Shown: positions 41,970-50,534 of the stretch, in pieces | Layout: every line of letters starts with the position of its first letter | Position numbering within the stretch: the stretch's first letter is position 1 | Assembly (NCBI RefSeq): GCF_024435075.2 | Contig: NZ_JAMZEG020000001.1 | Span: 372,001-436,000, forward strand | DNA from: Marinomonas maritima | Lineage (GTDB): Bacteria > Pseudomonadota > Gammaproteobacteria > Pseudomonadales > Marinomonadaceae | Direction: 5' to 3' | Length of the DNA: 64,000 nucleotides | Made by a program: the position numbers and the translations under genes | Notes under the pieces: generated by a model | What the model was told of the DNA's origin: nothing | What the model saw: only the letters and a program-made list of their open reading frames with translations | Database searches by the model: none

Positions 41970-43421
41970 ATGAAATTTATTGTTAAGTTCTTTGCAGAAA
42001 TCACCATTAAAAGCAATCCAGTCAGAAAGTCTTTTATTAAACAGCTTCGACATAATATAAGGTTGGTGCTAAAAAAATATGATGCCGATGTTACTGTGTC
42101 TGGAAATTGGGATTTTATAGAGGTCTTTTCTGATAAAGATGAGCTACGAGAGGGCTTTACTGAGGCCTTGTCTAATGTCGCGGGTATTGCGCATTTTCAA
42201 TTTGTTCGTGAGTTTCCCTTTATCGATCTTGATGGCATCGTTGAGCAAGCGATAGTGTCGTATGGTGAGACAATAAAAGACGCCGTATTTGCAGTGCGAG
42301 TCAAACGCGTAGGGCACCATGACTTTACTTCGGTAGATGCAGAGCGGCATATTGGCGGCTGCCTTAAAGCACGATGTGGTGCTTTGGCTGTACGTTTAAA
42401 AAATCCTGAGGTACTGGTTCCTATCGATATTCGTGATAATCGGGTGTGGATGATCGAGCAACGTGTAAAAGGCTTGGGTGGTTACCCACTTGGTTCGCAA
42501 GATCCCGTTTTATCTTTGATGTCTGGCGGCTATGATTCAACAGTCAGTTCTTTTTTAACCATGAGTCGCGGGCTAAAAACGCATTTTTGCTTTTTCAACT
42601 TAGGTGGTGATGCTCACGAGATAGGTGTGAAGCAGGTTTCTCATTTTATTTGGGAGAAATATGGTTCGGCATTAAATGTAAAATTCATCACAGTACCTTT
42701 TGAGGCGGTTGTTGGTGAGATTTTGACGAAAGTTGATAACGCTGAAATGGGCGTTATCCTAAAGCGTATGATGTTGCGTGCTGCCTCTCAACTGATGGAG
42801 CAGGTTGGTGCAAAAGCCTTAGTAACAGGCGAAAGTGTGGCTCAGGTATCGAGTCAAACCTTGATTAATCTAAAGGTAATTGATCAAGTCACGGAAGAAT
42901 TAGTACTTAGGCCTTTAATTACCACGAATAAACAAGAAATCATCGACAAGGCAATCGAAATAGGCACCGCGCCGTTCGCCGCCAGTATGCCAGAGTTTTG
43001 TGGTGTGATTTCGGTTAAGCCGACCATTCGAGCCAAAATGTATCGTGTTGAACAACAAGAATCTAACTTTGATTTTGACGTCTTAGAGCAAGCGATTGCC
43101 AATGCGCAGACGATGTCTATTCAAAATGTAATGGATGATGTTGCTAAACAGTATCAAGGTGAAGTGCCGGTAGTTCGTATGCCTGTGGGCGATGAAGTCA
43201 TTATTGATATCCGTCATCCAGATGAAGCGATTAACCGACCATTAAAAGTCAGTGGCCGGCCTGTTAAGGTTATTCCTTTCTTTGCATTAGACTCTAACTG
43301 GTCAGAACTAGATTCTGGTACAACCCATCTGCTTTATTGTGGGAAAGGGGTCATGAGTCGTATGCATGCTTCTTATCTGTTGGGTAAGGGGTATGAGAAT
43401 GTTGGTGTTTATTTGCCCTAA
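41970..43421 (+). CDS. thiI: tRNA 4-thiouridine sulfurtransferase / thiamin sulfur carrier ThiI
   Basis: 483 residues: N-terminal ferredoxin-like and THUMP domains (to about residue 170), a PP-loop ATPase with SGGYDS (LMSGGYDSTVSSFLTM), and the C-terminal rhodanese domain. The active cysteine is in LLYCGKGVMSRMHASYL near residue 462. The rhodanese-bearing form makes s4U8 in tRNA and also passes sulfur to ThiS for thiazole synthesis. It is divergent from glnA. No terminator or riboswitch was seen next to it. Confidence 0.95.
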   Translation: MKFIVKFFAEITIKSNPVRKSFIKQLRHNIRLVLKKYDADVTVSGNWDFIEVFSDKDELREGFTEALSNVAGIAHFQFVREFPFIDLDGIVEQAIVSYGETIKDAVFAVRVKRVGHHDFTSVDAERHIGGCLKARCGALAVRLKNPEVLVPIDIRDNRVWMIEQRVKGLGGYPLGSQDPVLSLMSGGYDSTVSSFLTMSRGLKTHFCFFNLGGDAHEIGVKQVSHFIWEKYGSALNVKFITVPFEAVVGEILTKVDNAEMGVILKRMMLRAASQLMEQVGAKALVTGESVAQVSSQTLINLKVIDQVTEELVLRPLITTNKQEIIDKAIEIGTAPFAASMPEFCGVISVKPTIRAKMYRVEQQESNFDFDVLEQAIANAQTMSIQNVMDDVAKQYQGEVPVVRMPVGDEVIIDIRHPDEAINRPLKVSGRPVKVIPFFALDSNWSELDSGTTHLLYCGKGVMSRMHASYLLGKGYENVGVYLP

Positions 43422-43670
43422 TTAAGCATTGTTAAGCGGTAGCACTATTGTAGTAATTGGATGTTACCGTTCTGAACTGAATGTGCATTGTTCCCCTATT
43501 GAAGTATTTATATGGACTTTTTTCTCCACTTTAATGGGATATTTTTCAATATAAGGGTACAATTGCGCGAATTTTATCCCGCACCAAGATCCGAGACGCT
43601 TGAAGAGCATACCCGCCCGTATCAAGCGGCGGTTTGTCTTTTTGCTCACACCAAATACAGAGAACTATAA

Positions 43671-45491
43671 ATGTCTAATGATATTAGTAAGTTACGCAAT
43701 ATTGCCATCATTGCGCACGTTGACCATGGTAAAACTACCTTAGTTGATAAACTATTGAGCCAATCCGGCACGTTGGATCGTAAAGATGAGGGTTCTGAAC
43801 GAATCATGGATTCTAACGATCAAGAAAAAGAACGTGGTATCACTATATTGGCGAAAAACACGTCAATTATGTGGAAGGATTACCGTATCAATATCGTAGA
43901 CACACCTGGACACGCTGACTTCGGTGGTGAAGTAGAACGTGTGCTTTCTATGGTTGATTGCGTATGCCTATTGGTTGATGCAGTTGACGGTCCAATGCCG
44001 CAAACACGTTTTGTAACCTCTAAAGCATTTGAGCAAGGTTTGCGTCCGATTGTTGTTATCAACAAAGTCGACCGTCCTGGTGCTCGTCCTGATTGGGTTA
44101 TGGATCAAGTATTTGATCTTTTTGATAACCTTGGTGCAACGGAAGAACAATTAGACTTCCCTGTTATTTATGCTTCTGCAATCAATGGTCAGGCTGGTAC
44201 TGATCCAGATAATTTGGCAGATGATATGACACCGCTTTATCAAATGATTGTTGATAGCGTGCCTGTGCCAGATGTAGATCCAGAAGGCACCTTCCAAATG
44301 CAAATTTCTGCATTGGATTATGACAGCTATGTTGGTGTTATCGGTGTAGGTCGTATCACACGCGGTAGTTTGTCTCCTAACCAGCAAGTTGTAGTTAAAT
44401 CTGCTGACGGTAAAGAGCGCAAAGGTAAAGTACTAAACGTGAAGGGCTATCATGGTCTGGCACGTGTTGATACTGATAAAGCGTCTGCTGGCGATATCGT
44501 TTGTATCAATGGTATTGATGGTCTAAGCATCTCTGATACGTTGTGTGATCCTACTTGTGTTGAAGCGCTTCCACCTTTATCCGTTGATGAGCCAACAGTA
44601 AGCATGACTTTCATGGTGAACGATTCTCCGTTCGCTGGTAAAGAAGGTAAATACATAACGACTCGTAATATCTCAGACCGTCTAGATCGAGAGCTTATCC
44701 ACAACGTTGCATTACGTGTTAAGCAAGGTGAAACACCAGATAAATTCATCGTATCTGGTCGTGGTGAGCTTCACTTGTCTGTATTGATTGAAAGTATGCG
44801 TCGTGAAGGTTTCGAAATGGGTGTATCTCGCCCAGAAGTAGTTATCAAAGAAATTGACGGTGTTAAATCCGAACCATTTGAAATGGTAGTAATCGATGTT
44901 GAAGATCAACATCAAGGTTCTATCATGGAAGAAATTGGCTTGCGTAAAGGCGAGTTAACAAACATGGAACCAGATGGCAAAGGCCGTACACGTCTTGAAT
45001 TCATGATGCCATCACGTGGTTTGATCGGTTTCCGTGGATTGTTCCTAACATTGACGTCTGGCTCTGGTATTTTGACCAGTGTTTTCGATCATTACGGTCC
45101 AGTGAAAGATGGCGAAGTTCAAAGTCGTAAAAACGGCGTATTGGTTAGCATGCTGACAGGTAAAACGGCCGCTTACTCTTTGTTTAACTTACAGAGCCGT
45201 GGACGTATGTTCCTAGGGCACGCGGTTGAAGTTTACGAAGGTCAAATTATCGGTATTCACTCACGTGATAACGATTTGGCAGTTAACCCTGTTAAAGGTA
45301 AGCAGCTGACTAACGTACGTGCATCTGGTACAGATGAAGCATTGACGTTGACGCCACCTATTCGCCAAACGCTAGAGCAAGCGCTTGAGTTCATCGAAGA
45401 CGATGAATTGGTAGAAGTAACGCCAGAAAGTATTCGTGTTCGTAAGAAGTTATTGACTGAAAACGAACGTAAGCGTTTCGGTCGTAAATAA
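43671..45491 (+). CDS. typA: Ribosome-associated GTPase TypA/BipA
   Basis: 606 residues, normal length. The G domain has AHVDHGKTTLVDKLL (P loop), ERGITI (switch I) and VDTPGHADFGGEVERVL (G3), and INKVDR (G4). Elongation-factor-like domains and the BipA-specific C-terminal domain follow (ending VRKKLLTENERKRFGRK). It binds the ribosome and helps 50S assembly, especially in the cold. It is followed by a terminator and then dtd. Confidence 0.97.
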   Translation: MSNDISKLRNIAIIAHVDHGKTTLVDKLLSQSGTLDRKDEGSERIMDSNDQEKERGITILAKNTSIMWKDYRINIVDTPGHADFGGEVERVLSMVDCVCLLVDAVDGPMPQTRFVTSKAFEQGLRPIVVINKVDRPGARPDWVMDQVFDLFDNLGATEEQLDFPVIYASAINGQAGTDPDNLADDMTPLYQMIVDSVPVPDVDPEGTFQMQISALDYDSYVGVIGVGRITRGSLSPNQQVVVKSADGKERKGKVLNVKGYHGLARVDTDKASAGDIVCINGIDGLSISDTLCDPTCVEALPPLSVDEPTVSMTFMVNDSPFAGKEGKYITTRNISDRLDRELIHNVALRVKQGETPDKFIVSGRGELHLSVLIESMRREGFEMGVSRPEVVIKEIDGVKSEPFEMVVIDVEDQHQGSIMEEIGLRKGELTNMEPDGKGRTRLEFMMPSRGLIGFRGLFLTLTSGSGILTSVFDHYGPVKDGEVQSRKNGVLVSMLTGKTAAYSLFNLQSRGRMFLGHAVEVYEGQIIGIHSRDNDLAVNPVKGKQLTNVRASGTDEALTLTPPIRQTLEQALEFIEDDELVEVTPESIRVRKKLLTENERKRFGRK

Positions 45492-45574
45492 ATAGTTTGA
45501 TAAAGTAATTCGAAAGAATTGCTTTAAAGAAGCAGCAGCAAATGAGTTCATGTAAGTGAATTCAGGAGCGACAG

Positions 45575-45602
45575 AAGCGCCTTAGGGCGCTTTTGTTTTT
45601 TC
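45575..45602 (+). terminator. Terminator after typA
   Basis: AAGCGCC (45575-45581) pairs with GGCGCTT (45586-45592), a 4-base loop, followed by TTGTTTTTT. Confidence 0.8.
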
Positions 45603-45653
45603 TGGCATTTGATAAAGTAAGTGCGGAAAGTCTTATGGATAAAAGGAACGAGA

Positions 45654-46088
45654 ATGAAGCTCTTAGTGCAACGGGCATTGAATGCTAGCGTTGTGGTTGA
45701 TGGTGAAACCATAGGTGCAATCGATCATGGACAGCTTGTTTTGGTTGGTGTTGAAAAAAGTGATAGTGACGTTGATGTACAGCGGCTTGCTGACAAGCTG
45801 TTAAAGTACCGCATGTTTGGCGACGAAGAAGGCAAAATGAACCTGAATGTTCAGCAAGTAAATGGTGGTGTTCTATTGGTCTCTCAATTTACCTTGGCAG
45901 CAGAAACCAAAAAAGGGCTTCGCCCTGGTTTTTCGACGGCAGCCATTCCTGCAGAAGGTGAGCGTTTATTCAATGATTTTGTGGACAGAGTACGATCACA
46001 ATATAACAAAGTCGAAACAGGGCGTTTTGGTGCGGATATGAAGGTTTCCTTTACCAATGATGGCCCTGTTACCTTTATGTTGGATTGA
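45654..46088 (+). CDS. dtd: D-aminoacyl-tRNA deacylase
   Basis: 144 residues from the ATG at 45654, preceded by AAAAGGAACGAGA; a longer frame from 45621 has no ribosome site. It hydrolyses D-amino acids from mischarged tRNA. The two family motifs are LVSQFTLAAETKKGLRPGFS and TNDGPVTFMLD at the C-terminus, the latter with the cross-subunit Gly-Pro pair. It is cytosolic and convergent with tatC. Confidence 0.96.
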   Translation: MKLLVQRALNASVVVDGETIGAIDHGQLVLVGVEKSDSDVDVQRLADKLLKYRMFGDEEGKMNLNVQQVNGGVLLVSQFTLAAETKKGLRPGFSTAAIPAEGERLFNDFVDRVRSQYNKVETGRFGADMKVSFTNDGPVTFMLD

Positions 46089-46113
46089 AATTATTGCTTT
46101 GGTGGTGGAAAAG

Positions 46114-46893
46114 TCATTTTTCTGTATTGTTTGAATGGTTGGTTTCATTGTCTTCTTCATTGCCATCTACCACGACCTTCACTGTGCGGCCCGCAATAAG
46201 CCCAAGTTCAAATAGCATCCACATTGGAATGGCGAGAAGGGTTTGAGAGAAGATGTCTGGTGGTGTTATCAGCATTCCAACGACAAAGCAGCCAAGGAAT
46301 ATATAAGGGCGCTTTTTAGAGAGTGTTGCCACTGTGGTTGCGCCAGCTTTGATGAGCAAATAAGTCGCGACAGGAATTTCAAACGTCACGCCAAAGGCAA
46401 AAAACAGCTTTAGAACAAAGTTTAAGTAGTTGTTGATGTCCGTCATGACAGTCACTTCGCCTGGTCCGACCGTGGTGAAGAAGCCAAAAATCAGCGGTAG
46501 TACAGCGAAATAAGCGAACAGTACGCCAGCATAAAAAAGAAATATGCTTGAAACCAATAAAGGAATAGCAATACGCTTTTCATTTTTATACAGAGCGGGT
46601 GCAATGAAAGACCACGCTTGAAACAGAGTGTAAGGCACAGACAATAAAACAGCGACCGCAAACGTTAACTTGAGCGGGGCTAGAAAAGGTGAGGCGACTT
46701 CGGTTGCAATTAATGAACTACCAACCGGTAGTAGCAGTCGCAACGGTTCAGAGACAATTAAATACAAATCATTGGCGAATGAGTATAAACCAATAAAAAG
46801 AGCCAGTATGACAAGAACGGTTTTAAGTAAACGATTTCTTAACTCAATAAGATGAGCGACCAGTGGGGCTTGATTGGAAGAATTTGTACTCAT
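46114..46893 (-). CDS. tatC: Sec-independent translocase subunit TatC
   Basis: 259 residues with six membrane helices. The start HLIELRNRLLKTVLVILAL is the TatC N-terminal signature, and the SFANDLYLIVSEPLR and FEIPVATYLLIKAGATT segments follow. It recognises twin-arginine signal peptides and forms the Tat receptor with TatB. The soluble C-terminal tail (VDGNEEDNETNHSNNTEK) is acidic. It is the last gene of hisE-tatA-tatB-tatC, 64 bp after tatB. Confidence 0.96.
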   Translation of the reverse strand: MSTNSSNQAPLVAHLIELRNRLLKTVLVILALFIGLYSFANDLYLIVSEPLRLLLPVGSSLIATEVASPFLAPLKLTFAVAVLLSVPYTLFQAWSFIAPALYKNEKRIAIPLLVSSIFLFYAGVLFAYFAVLPLIFGFFTTVGPGEVTVMTDINNYLNFVLKLFFAFGVTFEIPVATYLLIKAGATTVATLSKKRPYIFLGCFVVGMLITPPDIFSQTLLAIPMWMLFELGLIAGRTVKVVVDGNEEDNETNHSNNTEK

Positions 46894-46957
46894 AATATGC
46901 GATAGGTCCGCGCGTCGTTAGAATAAAGAGTTTAGAGAAAGTCTATTCAAATAATTA

Positions 46958-47407
46958 CTAGCTACGAGATGCTGCTCTGGGTGTTTTCTCAACATCGTCT
47001 AATAGTAAAGGCTCAATTGACTCTGATTTATCTGATGCGGACAGGGTTATACCGTCATCTCCGGTCATTTTATTCTCTTTTTCCTGATTTTCTGTGTCAG
47101 CAGCGGACGCCTTTAATGGTTCAGGTTCAGATACTTCCGTTTTGTGTTCTTCAGGATAGGGAGTGATGGTGTTTTGTATTGCTTGCCCTTCTTTTAATCG
47201 GCGTTGGTTAGTTTCGCCAATTTTTTGCTGCAGTTCTTCGTGATCAAGTTGAGCATTGATTTCTCTTTGCACAGAATTGATACTGCGACGAATTTTACGA
47301 ACCCACAGCCCTGCTGTTTTAGCGGCATAGGGCAAGCGCTCAGGGCCCAGAATTAACAGGGCAACAACGAAAACAACGAGGAGTTCAGAAAAGCCAATGT
47401 CGAACAC
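46958..47407 (-). CDS. tatB: Sec-independent translocase subunit TatB
   Basis: 149 residues: an N-terminal membrane helix (MFDIGFSELLVVFVVALLIL) with the Glu typical of TatB, then GPERLPYAAKTAGLWVRKIR, an amphipathic helix, and a low-complexity acidic tail. It partners TatC in substrate binding. Spacing to tatA is 3 bp. Confidence 0.93.
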   Translation of the reverse strand: MFDIGFSELLVVFVVALLILGPERLPYAAKTAGLWVRKIRRSINSVQREINAQLDHEELQQKIGETNQRRLKEGQAIQNTITPYPEEHKTEVSEPEPLKASAADTENQEKENKMTGDDGITLSASDKSESIEPLLLDDVEKTPRAASRS

Positions 47408-47410
47408 AGA

Positions 47411-47629
47411 TTAGGCGCTCTTATCGTCTTTTTTGACTTCAGCATCAATGACTTTATGCTGGGCCGTTTTCTCTTCTTCAGTGTCAGCTTCTTTGTCTAC
47501 AGCTTCTTTGAAACCTTTAACAGCACCGCCTAAGTCGGAGCCAAGGTTCTTAAGTTTTTTAGTACCAAATATGAGTATTAAAATGGCTAAAACAATTAAT
47601 AATTGCCAAATGCTAATTCCGCCTAACAT
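47411..47629 (-). CDS. tatA: Sec-independent translocase subunit TatA
   Basis: 72 residues with the TatA start MLGGISIWQLLIVLAILILI, the FGTKKLKNLGSDLGGAVKGF hinge and amphipathic helix, and a charged tail. It polymerises to form the protein-conducting pore. It is 16 bp downstream of hisE, in the conserved block ubiE-ubiB-hisE-tatABC. Confidence 0.95.
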   Translation of the reverse strand: MLGGISIWQLLIVLAILILIFGTKKLKNLGSDLGGAVKGFKEAVDKEADTEEEKTAQHKVIDAEVKKDDKSA

Positions 47630-47645
47630 ACATTTCTCCTACAAT

Positions 47646-47978
47646 TTATTTAGAACGACTGGCTTTTTCGTCTAAGCCAGATAAGTTAAATCGACGTGCT
47701 AATTCATCAAGTATAGCATCAGGGCCAATATCTAAATGAGATAACATGACAAGAGTGTGAAACCAAAGGTCAGCGGTTTCATAAATCAAATCGGATTTGT
47801 CGCCAGATATGACAGCATCCTTAGCGGCAATAATGGTTTCAATGCTTTCTTCACCTACCTTTTCTAGGATCTTGTTTAATCCTTTTGCATGTAGGCTAGC
47901 GACATAGGAAGAGTCTTCCGCCGCATTTTTACGTTGTTCTAGTGTGGCTGCTAATTCAGCCAGTATATCAGCTCTCAT
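47646..47978 (-). CDS. hisE: Phosphoribosyl-ATP pyrophosphatase
   Basis: 110 residues, a single HisE (MazG-like) domain. It carries out the second step of histidine synthesis. Motifs are SYVASLHAKGLNKILEKVGE (with the metal-binding EE pair following) and ETADLWFHTLVMLSH. It is not fused to HisI. In pseudomonads hisI normally lies just before hisE, but here ubiB is directly upstream (16-bp gap). Confidence 0.93.
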   Translation of the reverse strand: MRADILAELAATLEQRKNAAEDSSYVASLHAKGLNKILEKVGEESIETIIAAKDAVISGDKSDLIYETADLWFHTLVMLSHLDIGPDAILDELARRFNLSGLDEKASRSK

Positions 47979-47994
47979 TATAGTCTCTCGAATG

Positions 47995-49638
47995 TTACGG
48001 TTTTAGGACAAGCAAGTAAACGCCCGTCAAAAATAACCCTAGACTGGTCAAGTCAGCGTCTTTTATATGGTTCAGAGAGGCTGGGTCCGTTACCACCCAA
48101 GCGGCTGCTAGACTGAATAAGCCGAGCAAGCGAAAAGGCAGATTATGTCGGCCTTTTTTAAGCTCTTTACCCAGCTCATTAATCGCATGCGTTTGCGCTT
48201 GCATGCGCTCTTCCTGATGTGACATTTGCGATAATGCCGTAAAAATCAAATTAGGTATCTGTGGAAGCTGACCAGCCCACTGTGGCGCTTGTTTACGGAC
48301 TTCTTCAATGACGCGTTTTGGACCGACTTGTTCGCGCATCCATCGTTCTAGGAATGGCTTGGCCGTTACCCAGAGATCTAGATCTGGATAAAGTTGACGA
48401 CCTAAGCCTTCAATATTGAGCAGTGTTTTTTCCAATAGAACTAACTGTGGTTGTACCTCCATGTTAAAACGACGAGCCGTTTGGAATAAACCGATCAGTA
48501 CTTGTCCAAAGGAGATGTCTTTTAATGGCTTGGCGAACATAGGCTCACAGACACTGCGGATAGCCGACTCAAAAGCATGGACAGGGGTGCCTTTCGGAAC
48601 CCAGCCGCTTTCGACGTGCAATTTGGCAACCAAACGATAATCTCGTTGGAAAAAAGCTAATAGGTTACGCGCTAAATAGCTTTTGTCTGCATCGTCCAAG
48701 CTTCCCATAATTGCGCAATCAATCGCAATGTATTTAGGTTTTTGCGGGTTGCTGGCATCAACGAAAATATTACCAGGGTGCATATCAGCGTGGAAAAAAC
48801 TGTGAGAAAAAACTTGTGTGAAAAAGATCTCAACCCCTCGTTCAGCTAAGCATTTCATGTCCACATTGGCTTTGTTTAGAGCGGTAATATCAGCAACTGG
48901 AATACCAGAGATACGTTCCATCACCATGACATTACGGTGGCTATAATCCCAATAAACCTGTGGTACATAAAGTAAATCGGAATCCATGAAATTACGTTGT
49001 AACAACCCTGTATTTGCGGCTTCTTTCGCGAGGTCCAGTTCATCCAGTATGGTGTATTCGTAATCTGTTACCACTTCAACAGGTCTTAAGCGTCGGCCGT
49101 CATCACTCATATTGGCAACAAGATGTGCCAAGGTATAAAGCAGACCAATATCCTTGCTGATGGTCTTTTCTATTTTTGGACGAATAACTTTTATAACAAC
49201 ATCTTCGCCGGAATGGAGCTTGGCAGTATGAACTTGTGCTATTGACGCTGAGGCCAATGGAATAGTAGAAAACTCCGCAAAGAGTTCATTGATTGGCGCT
49301 TTCAAGTCTCTTTCAATGATAGCTTGCGCCACATCACCAGAAAAAGCGGGCACTTTATCTTGTAGTTTTGCCAGTTCATCGGCGATATCGTCGTCAAGCA
49401 AATCACGTCGCGTGGATAAGATTTGTCCAAATTTAACGAAAATAGGGCCAAGGGACTCAAGTGCAAGACGAAGTCGTTCACCCTTATTTTTACTGGCGCG
49501 CTCGCGACCAATAGAACAAACTAGTCCAAGCGTATAGCGGATATACCAAGGCAATAAGGCGAAAGGAATAAAAACATCAAGACGAAAGCGGATGACGGTG
49601 CATAGTATGCGCAGTAATCGAAAAAAGCTGGTCAACAT
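47995..49638 (-). CDS. ubiB: Ubiquinone biosynthesis accessory protein UbiB (ABC1-type kinase-like)
   Basis: 547 residues. The atypical kinase features are FVKFGQILSTRRDLL (KxGQ motif), PLASASIAQVHTAKL (Ala/Ser-rich loop in place of a P-loop) and VVIKVIRP (ATP-binding Lys). The catalytic segments HADMHPGNIFVD and IAIDCAIMG follow. Two C-terminal membrane helices anchor it (about residues 500-546). It is needed for ubiquinone synthesis and perhaps quinone extraction from the membrane. It starts 2 bp after the ubiE stop; the expected ubiJ is absent between them. Confidence 0.95.
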   Translation of the reverse strand: MLTSFFRLLRILCTVIRFRLDVFIPFALLPWYIRYTLGLVCSIGRERASKNKGERLRLALESLGPIFVKFGQILSTRRDLLDDDIADELAKLQDKVPAFSGDVAQAIIERDLKAPINELFAEFSTIPLASASIAQVHTAKLHSGEDVVIKVIRPKIEKTISKDIGLLYTLAHLVANMSDDGRRLRPVEVVTDYEYTILDELDLAKEAANTGLLQRNFMDSDLLYVPQVYWDYSHRNVMVMERISGIPVADITALNKANVDMKCLAERGVEIFFTQVFSHSFFHADMHPGNIFVDASNPQKPKYIAIDCAIMGSLDDADKSYLARNLLAFFQRDYRLVAKLHVESGWVPKGTPVHAFESAIRSVCEPMFAKPLKDISFGQVLIGLFQTARRFNMEVQPQLVLLEKTLLNIEGLGRQLYPDLDLWVTAKPFLERWMREQVGPKRVIEEVRKQAPQWAGQLPQIPNLIFTALSQMSHQEERMQAQTHAINELGKELKKGRHNLPFRLLGLFSLAAAWVVTDPASLNHIKDADLTSLGLFLTGVYLLVLKP

Positions 49639-49640
49639 GA

Positions 49641-50396
49641 TTAGAATTTAAATCCTTTATGAAGCGCTACAATGCCGCCTGTTAAATTTTGGTAACTTGT
49701 GCGCTCAAATCCAACGTCATTCATCATACTCTTTAAGGTTTCTTGGTCTGGGTGCATGCGGATGGATTCAGCAAGATAGCGATAACTTTCAGAATCGTTA
49801 GCGATCAATTTCCCCATTGCTGGCAGCAGGCGAAAAGAATACTGGTCGTAGACTTGAGAAAGTAGCTCAGACTCTGGTTTAGAAAATTCCAGAACCAATA
49901 AGCGGCCGCCAGGCTTTAAAACACGATACATAGACGCGAGTGCTTTGGATTTATCAGTGACATTACGCAAACCGAACGCGATGGTAATGCAGTCGAAAGT
50001 ATCATCAGGAAAAGGCAATGCCTCTGCATTGGCTTGAACGAATTTCACGTTACCAATAATGCCGTTATTAGCCAGTTTGTCACGACCAACCTTTAGCATC
50101 GAATCATTGATATCCGCTAAAATAACTTGTCCTTCGCTACCCACTAAGCGTGAAAACTTAAGTGTTAAATCACCTGTTCCACCAGCGATGTCTAATACAC
50201 AATTTCCAGCACGAACACCCGATTGACTAATTGTATGGCGTTTCCAAAGGCGATGAACGCCACCAGACATAAGGTCATTCATTATGTCGTATTTTGTGGC
50301 GACGGAATGAAAAACTTGCGCGACGGCTTGTACTTTTTCATCGGTAGGAATTTCTTTAAAACCAAAATCTGTGGTTTTTTTCTGATCGTCTTGCAT
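49641..50396 (-). CDS. ubiE: Ubiquinone/menaquinone C-methyltransferase
   Basis: 251 residues. SAM-binding motif VLDIAGGTGDLTLKFSR near residue 68, and the family phrases KVQAVAQVFHSVATKYDIMN and YQNLTGGIVALHKGFKF. It methylates the demethylated quinone ring. It is the first gene of the minus-strand unit ubiE-ubiB-hisE-tatABC. Nothing obvious is seen in the 138 bp upstream, apart from AT-rich sequence. Confidence 0.96.
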   Translation of the reverse strand: MQDDQKKTTDFGFKEIPTDEKVQAVAQVFHSVATKYDIMNDLMSGGVHRLWKRHTISQSGVRAGNCVLDIAGGTGDLTLKFSRLVGSEGQVILADINDSMLKVGRDKLANNGIIGNVKFVQANAEALPFPDDTFDCITIAFGLRNVTDKSKALASMYRVLKPGGRLLVLEFSKPESELLSQVYDQYSFRLLPAMGKLIANDSESYRYLAESIRMHPDQETLKSMMNDVGFERTSYQNLTGGIVALHKGFKF

Positions 50397-50534
50397 AAAC
50401 TACTTCATCCTAGTGGTGGCATCGCACGCCGCTTTCTTTGTGTAACAGCTCTTTAACAGCTTTTGACAAGATGTATTTAATGGTGAGTGCTTATTGTAAC
50501 CGCGACAGCAAGGCTCTGATACCGATTTTCGGTT

